From the NCBI RefSeq assembly GCF_050586345.1, contig NZ_JBOCEF010000013.1:1-64000 (forward strand): 64,000 bases of DNA, given 5' to 3'. The stretch is from JBOCEF01 sp050586345. GTDB taxonomy: Bacteria > Pseudomonadota > Alphaproteobacteria > Rhodobacterales > Rhodobacteraceae. Below the pieces are notes generated by a model. It saw only the letters and a program-made list of their open reading frames with translations. It was not told the DNA's origin and made no database searches. This document shows, piece after piece, positions 60,164 to 64,000 of the stretch. Every line of letters starts with the position of its first letter. The first letter of the stretch is position 1. Position numbers and translations under genes: made by a program.

Positions 60164-60787
60164 ATGCGAAGGAATGGGGCCTTGAAGAATCTTGCTTTTC
60201 TCGCGCTCGCCGCGGCCATCGCCGCGCCGGCCGCGGCCCAGGACGGGTACTACTCGATCAAACCGGGCGACGTGCTGAACGTCACCGTCCTCGAGGATCC
60301 GAACCTCTCCAGCCAGGTGCTGGTGCGGCCCGACGGGCGCATCTCGCTGCCCATCGCCGGGTCGGTGATGGCCGAGGGCCGCTCGCCCGAGCGCCTCGAG
60401 GCCGTGCTGCGCAGCCGCTTCGCCTCGGGGTTCGAGCTGACGCCGACGGTGACCGTCGCCCTCGCCTCCACCCGGCCCGAGTCGCCGCAGGAGCAGATGG
60501 ACGAGGTCGAGACCCACACCTATTACGTGTTCGGCCAGGTCGGCCGCCCGGGTCCGATCACCGTCGAGGCCGAGAAATCCCTCTCGATCCTCAAGCTGAT
60601 GGCCGTCGTGGGCGGGGCCGCGCCCTTCGCCGACGCCGACCGCATCCAGGTGCGCCGCACCGCCGAGGACGGCACGACGGAGATCATGCTCTTCGACTAC
60701 ACCGCCCTCGAGGACGGTCTCCCCGTCGAGGATATCGAGCTGCAGGACGGCGACGTGGTGTTCGTCCCCGAGCGCAGCCTGTTCTGA
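60164..60787 (+). CDS. Short polysaccharide export (OPX/Wza-like) protein
   Basis: A 207-residue protein with a signal peptide ending near AAPAAAQ and no lipobox Cys. YYSIKPGDVLNVTVLEDPNLSSQVLVRPDG is the Poly_export domain; TYYVFGQVGRPGPITVEAEKSLSIL is an SLBB domain. It lacks the C-terminal helix that forms the outer-membrane pore in Wza and is about half its length. ATG at 60164 gives a basic n-region; a TTG at 60182 with AAGGA is an alternative. The next gene, 37 bases on, encodes an outer-membrane barrel that may supply the pore. Confidence 0.88.
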   Translation: MRRNGALKNLAFLALAAAIAAPAAAQDGYYSIKPGDVLNVTVLEDPNLSSQVLVRPDGRISLPIAGSVMAEGRSPERLEAVLRSRFASGFELTPTVTVALASTRPESPQEQMDEVETHTYYVFGQVGRPGPITVEAEKSLSILKLMAVVGGAAPFADADRIQVRRTAEDGTTEIMLFDYTALEDGLPVEDIELQDGDVVFVPERSLF

Positions 60788-60824
60788 GGACGGCCCGCAG
60801 GGGCGTCCATCGCGGGAGATCGGG

Positions 60825-62345
60825 ATGAGCATTCAGAGGCTGCACGGCTCCGCCGCGGCGGTCGCGCTCGCCGCAGCGGCGGGCGTGGCGCTGGCCGCGG
60901 TCGGCGCCATCGCGCAGGAAGACGCCGAGGCGCCGGCGCGCGGCGCGCGGGTCGGCGCGATCCCCGAGGCGCGCCCGCTCTCCGAGGCGCTGAGCCCGGC
61001 GGAGATCGCCCGCCTTCGCGCGGCCGAGGCCGAGGCCGCCGCGGCGGCCGAGGCGCAGGCGGCCGAGGATGCGGCCGCCGCCGAGGCCGAGGCGGCCGAA
61101 GCCGCGGCGGAAGAGGAAGAGGAGGAGCCGACCCTGGCGGCCCGCCGGGGCCCGAGCCTTGGCGGCTTCGGCGCGGGCGCGGTGAACCAGGACCCGGAGC
61201 GGCGCTTCGACCTGACCCTGTCGACGGGCGTGTCGTTCAACAGCGGCGGCGGGTCCAACACCTCGGACTCCATCGTCTCGGCCAACACCAACGCCCGGCT
61301 GATGTACACCTCGGTCACCTCCGACAGCGCGCTGAACATCGGCCTGTCGGCGGGGTTCCGCGCCCTCGGGGGGAACGAGACGGACCGCAACGTGGTCCCG
61401 ATCCCGGACCTGAGCGTGGGCTACAGCCAGGCCATCGACAGCACCACCTCGTTCTCCACCTCGTTCTCGGCCCGGCTCGACCAGGTGGCGTTCACCGAGG
61501 CGGACACGATCAGCATCATCACCGACCCGACCTCCGGCCTGCCGATCGGCTTCGTGCAGATCGAGGGCGACGAGGGCGACGCGCTCAAGCTCGCGCTCGG
61601 GGCGGGGATGTCGCTGTCGCACGCGATCAACCCGCGCAACCAGCTGTCGTTCGGGCTCAACCTCTCGCGCACCGATTACGTCGACGAAACCTCGCCGGCG
61701 CTGTCCTCCTCCACCGCCGGGTCGCTGAGCCTGAGCTGGAGCCACCAGTCCCAGCCGACGCTGTCGCACTCGCTCAGCGCCGTGACCTCGGTCAGCCAGA
61801 CCGACAACGCCGCCGACCAGCGCAGCCTGACCGTCGCGGTCACCGGCGGCGCCAACTGGTCGGTGAACCGCCGGCTGTCGATGCAGGGCTCGCTCGGCCC
61901 CAGCCTGACCTTCTCCCAGCGCACCGTCGGCGGGGTGGACGAAACCTTCACCTCGCCCGGCGTGCGGGCGCTGGCGGGGCTGACCTATTCGGGGGCGCGC
62001 AGCTCGCTCAGCGCGTCCTTCTCCAACGCGGTGAACCCGGACAGCGACGGCGCCGGCATCGCCAACATCACCGCCTTCACCATCGGCGGGCGGCTCCAGC
62101 TCGACGCCGACAGCTCGGTCGGGGCCAACGCCTCGCTCGGCTGGCAGCAGGCGCTGTCAGGGGACGAGAATTCGGCGCAGGAGCGTCTGACCGCGGCGAC
62201 GGGGGTGAGCTTCAGCACCCGGCTGTTCGACGAGATCAGCGCCTCGGTCGGCTACCGGCTGTCCTGGTCGGACGAGAACGCGGGTTCGGATGTGTCGCAC
62301 CGTGTCTCCTTGACCTTCAGCCGCGGTTTCACGTTCCTTCCCTGA
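60825..62345 (+). CDS. Outer-membrane beta-barrel protein of the polysaccharide locus
   Basis: A 506-residue protein. A signal peptide (cleavage near GAIAQ) is followed by an Ala/Glu-rich helical stretch (about 60-105) and about 380 residues of alternating amphipathic strands rich in Ser/Thr/Asn (FDLTLSTGVSFNSGGGS, LSFGLNLSRTDYVDE, SASVGYRLSWSDENAG). The even spacing suggests 16 to 18 strands; the end is FSRGFTFLP. It resembles outer-membrane proteins linked to exosortase/polysaccharide loci (TIGR03016-like), but I am not certain of the family. GGGAGA precedes the ATG. Confidence 0.78.
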   Translation: MSIQRLHGSAAAVALAAAAGVALAAVGAIAQEDAEAPARGARVGAIPEARPLSEALSPAEIARLRAAEAEAAAAAEAQAAEDAAAAEAEAAEAAAEEEEEEPTLAARRGPSLGGFGAGAVNQDPERRFDLTLSTGVSFNSGGGSNTSDSIVSANTNARLMYTSVTSDSALNIGLSAGFRALGGNETDRNVVPIPDLSVGYSQAIDSTTSFSTSFSARLDQVAFTEADTISIITDPTSGLPIGFVQIEGDEGDALKLALGAGMSLSHAINPRNQLSFGLNLSRTDYVDETSPALSSSTAGSLSLSWSHQSQPTLSHSLSAVTSVSQTDNAADQRSLTVAVTGGANWSVNRRLSMQGSLGPSLTFSQRTVGGVDETFTSPGVRALAGLTYSGARSSLSASFSNAVNPDSDGAGIANITAFTIGGRLQLDADSSVGANASLGWQQALSGDENSAQERLTAATGVSFSTRLFDEISASVGYRLSWSDENAGSDVSHRVSLTFSRGFTFLP

Positions 62346-62408
62346 GCAGCGGCCGACGCCCGGCGCCGGCCGCCGCGCACAGGTGAAGGCCACGCTCGGG
62401 AGACCGCC

Positions 62409-62981
62409 ATGAAGATCGAAACGCTGGACCTGCCGGGGCTGACCCTGATCACGCCGCCCCGGTTCGGGGACCATCGCGGCTGGTTCCGCGAGACGTGGAA
62501 CCAGGGCCGGATGGCCGAGGCGGGGCTGGATTTCCCGTTCTGCCAGGACAACCATTCCATGTCCGCGGAACCGGGCACCCTGCGCGGGCTGCACTACCAG
62601 GCCCCGCCCAGCGCGCAGACCAAGCTGGTGCGCTGCACCCTGGGCGCGATCTGGGACGTGGCGGTGGACGTGCGCACCGGCTCGCCGACCTTCGGGCAAT
62701 GGCGCGGCGTGCGGCTCGACGCCGAGGGCGGCGCGCAGCTGCTGGTGCCGCGCGGCTTCCTGCACGGGTTCCTGACCCTGACCCCCAACGCCGAGGTGCA
62801 GTACAAGGTCGACGGCCTTTATGACGCCGCGGCCGACGGCGGCGTGGCCTGGGACGACCCGGACCTTGCCATCGACTGGCCGCTGGCCGAGGCCGGCGTC
62901 GACGCCCCGATCCTGTCGGGCAAGGACGCCGCCCAGCCGAAACTGGCCGACTGGACCTCTCCTTTCACTTACGAATCCTGA
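62409..62981 (+). CDS. rfbC: dTDP-4-dehydrorhamnose 3,5-epimerase
   Basis: A 190-residue cupin-fold epimerase. FGDHRGWFRETWNQGRM and CQDNHSMSAEPGTLRGLHYQ (catalytic His in the RGLHYQ segment) and AIWDVAVDVRTGSPTFG are the family motifs; VPRGFLHGFLTL carries the second His. It makes dTDP-4-dehydro-rhamnose in the dTDP-L-rhamnose pathway. GGGAGA precedes the ATG. rfbB follows 14 bases later; rfbD and rfbA must lie beyond the window. Confidence 0.96.
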   Translation: MKIETLDLPGLTLITPPRFGDHRGWFRETWNQGRMAEAGLDFPFCQDNHSMSAEPGTLRGLHYQAPPSAQTKLVRCTLGAIWDVAVDVRTGSPTFGQWRGVRLDAEGGAQLLVPRGFLHGFLTLTPNAEVQYKVDGLYDAAADGGVAWDDPDLAIDWPLAEAGVDAPILSGKDAAQPKLADWTSPFTYES

Positions 62982-62995
62982 TTACGGACGCGCGC

Positions 62996-64000
62996 ATGAA
63001 ACTCCTCGTCACCGGCGGCGCCGGCTTCATCGGTTCCGCCACCATCCGCCACGTGATGCGCGACCACGGCTGCTCGGTCGTGAATGTCGACAAGCTGACC
63101 TATGCCGCGACGCCCGAGGCGCTGGAGGATTGCGCCGACAGCCCGGACTACACGCTGGTGAAGGCCGACATCGCCGACGCCGCGGCGATGAAAGCGGTGT
63201 TCGAGACGCACCAGCCCGACGCGGTGATGCATCTTGCGGCCGAATCCCACGTGGACCGCTCCATCGACGGCCCCGCGGCCTTCATCGAGACCAACGTGGT
63301 CGGCACCTTCACCCTGCTCGAGGCCGCGCGCGACTACTGGAACACGCTCCCGGGCGCGAAGAAGGAGGCGTTCCGCTTCCACCACATCTCCACCGACGAG
63401 GTGTACGGGACGCTCGGCCCGGACGATCACCCGTTCATGGAGACCACGCCCTACTCGCCGAACTCGCCCTATTCGGCGTCCAAGGCCGGGTCCGACCACC
63501 TGGTGCGCGCGTGGCACGAGACCTACGGCCTGCCGGTGGTGACCACCAATTGCTCGAACAATTACGGCCTGTGGCAGTTCCCCGAAAAGCTGATCCCCGT
63601 GGTGGCGCTGAACGCGAAGGACCGCAAACCGCTGCCGGTCTATGGCAAGGGCGAGAACATCCGCGACTGGCTGCATGTCGAGGACCACGCCCGCGCGCTG
63701 TTCACCGTGCTGACCAGGGGGCGGCTGGGCGAGACCTACAATATCGGCGGCAACGCCGAGAAGATGAACATCGACGTGGTGAAGTTCATCTGCGCCTGGA
63801 TGGATGACCGCTTCCCGGATGCGGGGGCGCATGAAGACCTGATCGAATACGTCACCGACCGCCCCGGCCACGACCTGCGCTATGCCATCGATCCGACCAA
63901 GATCCGGGACGAACTGGGCTGGGAGCCGCAGGAGACCTTCGAGACCGGCATGGACCGCACCCTCGGCTGGTACATGGACAACGAGCCGTGGTGGCGCGCG
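62996..64000 (+). CDS. rfbB: dTDP-glucose 4,6-dehydratase, truncated by the window end
   Basis: 335 codons are visible and the frame is still open at 64000, so the stop lies outside. LLVTGGAGFIGSATIRHV is the NAD site, HLAAESHVDRSIDGP and FHHISTDEVYGTLG are RmlB signatures, and SPYSASKAG has the catalytic Tyr and Lys. NCSNNYGLWQFPEKLIP and IRDWLHVEDHARAL follow. It converts dTDP-glucose to the 4-keto-6-deoxy sugar, the step before rfbC. About 10 to 15 residues are probably missing. Confidence 0.96.
   Translation, partial: MKLLVTGGAGFIGSATIRHVMRDHGCSVVNVDKLTYAATPEALEDCADSPDYTLVKADIADAAAMKAVFETHQPDAVMHLAAESHVDRSIDGPAAFIETNVVGTFTLLEAARDYWNTLPGAKKEAFRFHHISTDEVYGTLGPDDHPFMETTPYSPNSPYSASKAGSDHLVRAWHETYGLPVVTTNCSNNYGLWQFPEKLIPVVALNAKDRKPLPVYGKGENIRDWLHVEDHARALFTVLTRGRLGETYNIGGNAEKMNIDVVKFICAWMDDRFPDAGAHEDLIEYVTDRPGHDLRYAIDPTKIRDELGWEPQETFETGMDRTLGWYMDNEPWWRA

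Noticed and set aside
59775..60185. Open frame before the polysaccharide export gene
   Set aside because: Arg/Pro/Ala-rich composition, no ribosome site, and overlap with the export gene start in another frame.

Overview
The window is a piece of a very GC-rich (by eye above 70%) alphaproteobacterial chromosome. It fits the order Rhodobacterales: it has an aminotransferase-rraB-hom-glpX gene order, a class I PHB synthase, a DMSP lyase of the DddL type, a DctBD-controlled TRAP transporter and a VPLPA-type C-terminal sorting signal. About 60 protein genes are supported. No tRNA, rRNA, insertion sequence, prophage or CRISPR array was seen. The long antisense reading frames are shadows produced by the base composition.

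Left part (1-18,550): an MFS exporter overlaps two small glycosyltransferases. Next come dihydroorotase, a YgfZ-like folate protein, an NAD-dependent epimerase-like protein, a TPR protein and a secreted leishmanolysin-like protease with a (TDP)n linker. hslU and hslV lie on the minus strand, separated by a gene for a secreted VPLPA-CTERM protein. Glycerate kinase, a metallophosphoesterase, a diacylglycerol-kinase-like protein, hisB-hisH, a serine-acetyltransferase-like protein and a VOC protein follow. A 10-N assembly gap inside G/C homopolymer runs sits at about 18.6-18.8 kb.

Middle (18,900-43,800): an AAA ATPase; two tandem paralogous polytopic membrane proteins with GT-C-like features; phaC; a housekeeping block (aminotransferase, rraB, hom, glpX) followed by a second, two-part RraB-like protein; and small periplasmic and cupin proteins. 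An operon-like run, thiolase / low-GC small gene / dddL / rhodanese / acyl-CoA dehydrogenase / short-chain dehydrogenase, links DMSP cleavage with acyl-CoA oxidation. Two related small lipoproteins, an RcnB-like protein and a lytic transglycosylase follow.

Right part (43,800-64,000): purine nucleoside phosphorylase with a TRZ/ATZ-type (MTA/SAH-like) deaminase; a cupin; a possible ribbon-helix-helix protein; and dctB-dctD followed by dctP-dctQ-dctM. The dctP upstream region has a clear sigma-54 promoter and two identical upstream dyads. Then come a TRIC-type channel, an SMR exporter, phosphoglycolate phosphatase, a frameshifted gene remnant and S-formylglutathione hydrolase. The window ends in a polysaccharide locus: sugar transferase, a short polysaccharide-export (OPX) protein, an outer-membrane beta-barrel protein, rfbC and a truncated rfbB. 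The short OPX plus separate barrel arrangement, and its possible link to an exosortase system, is the most interesting system candidate in the window.
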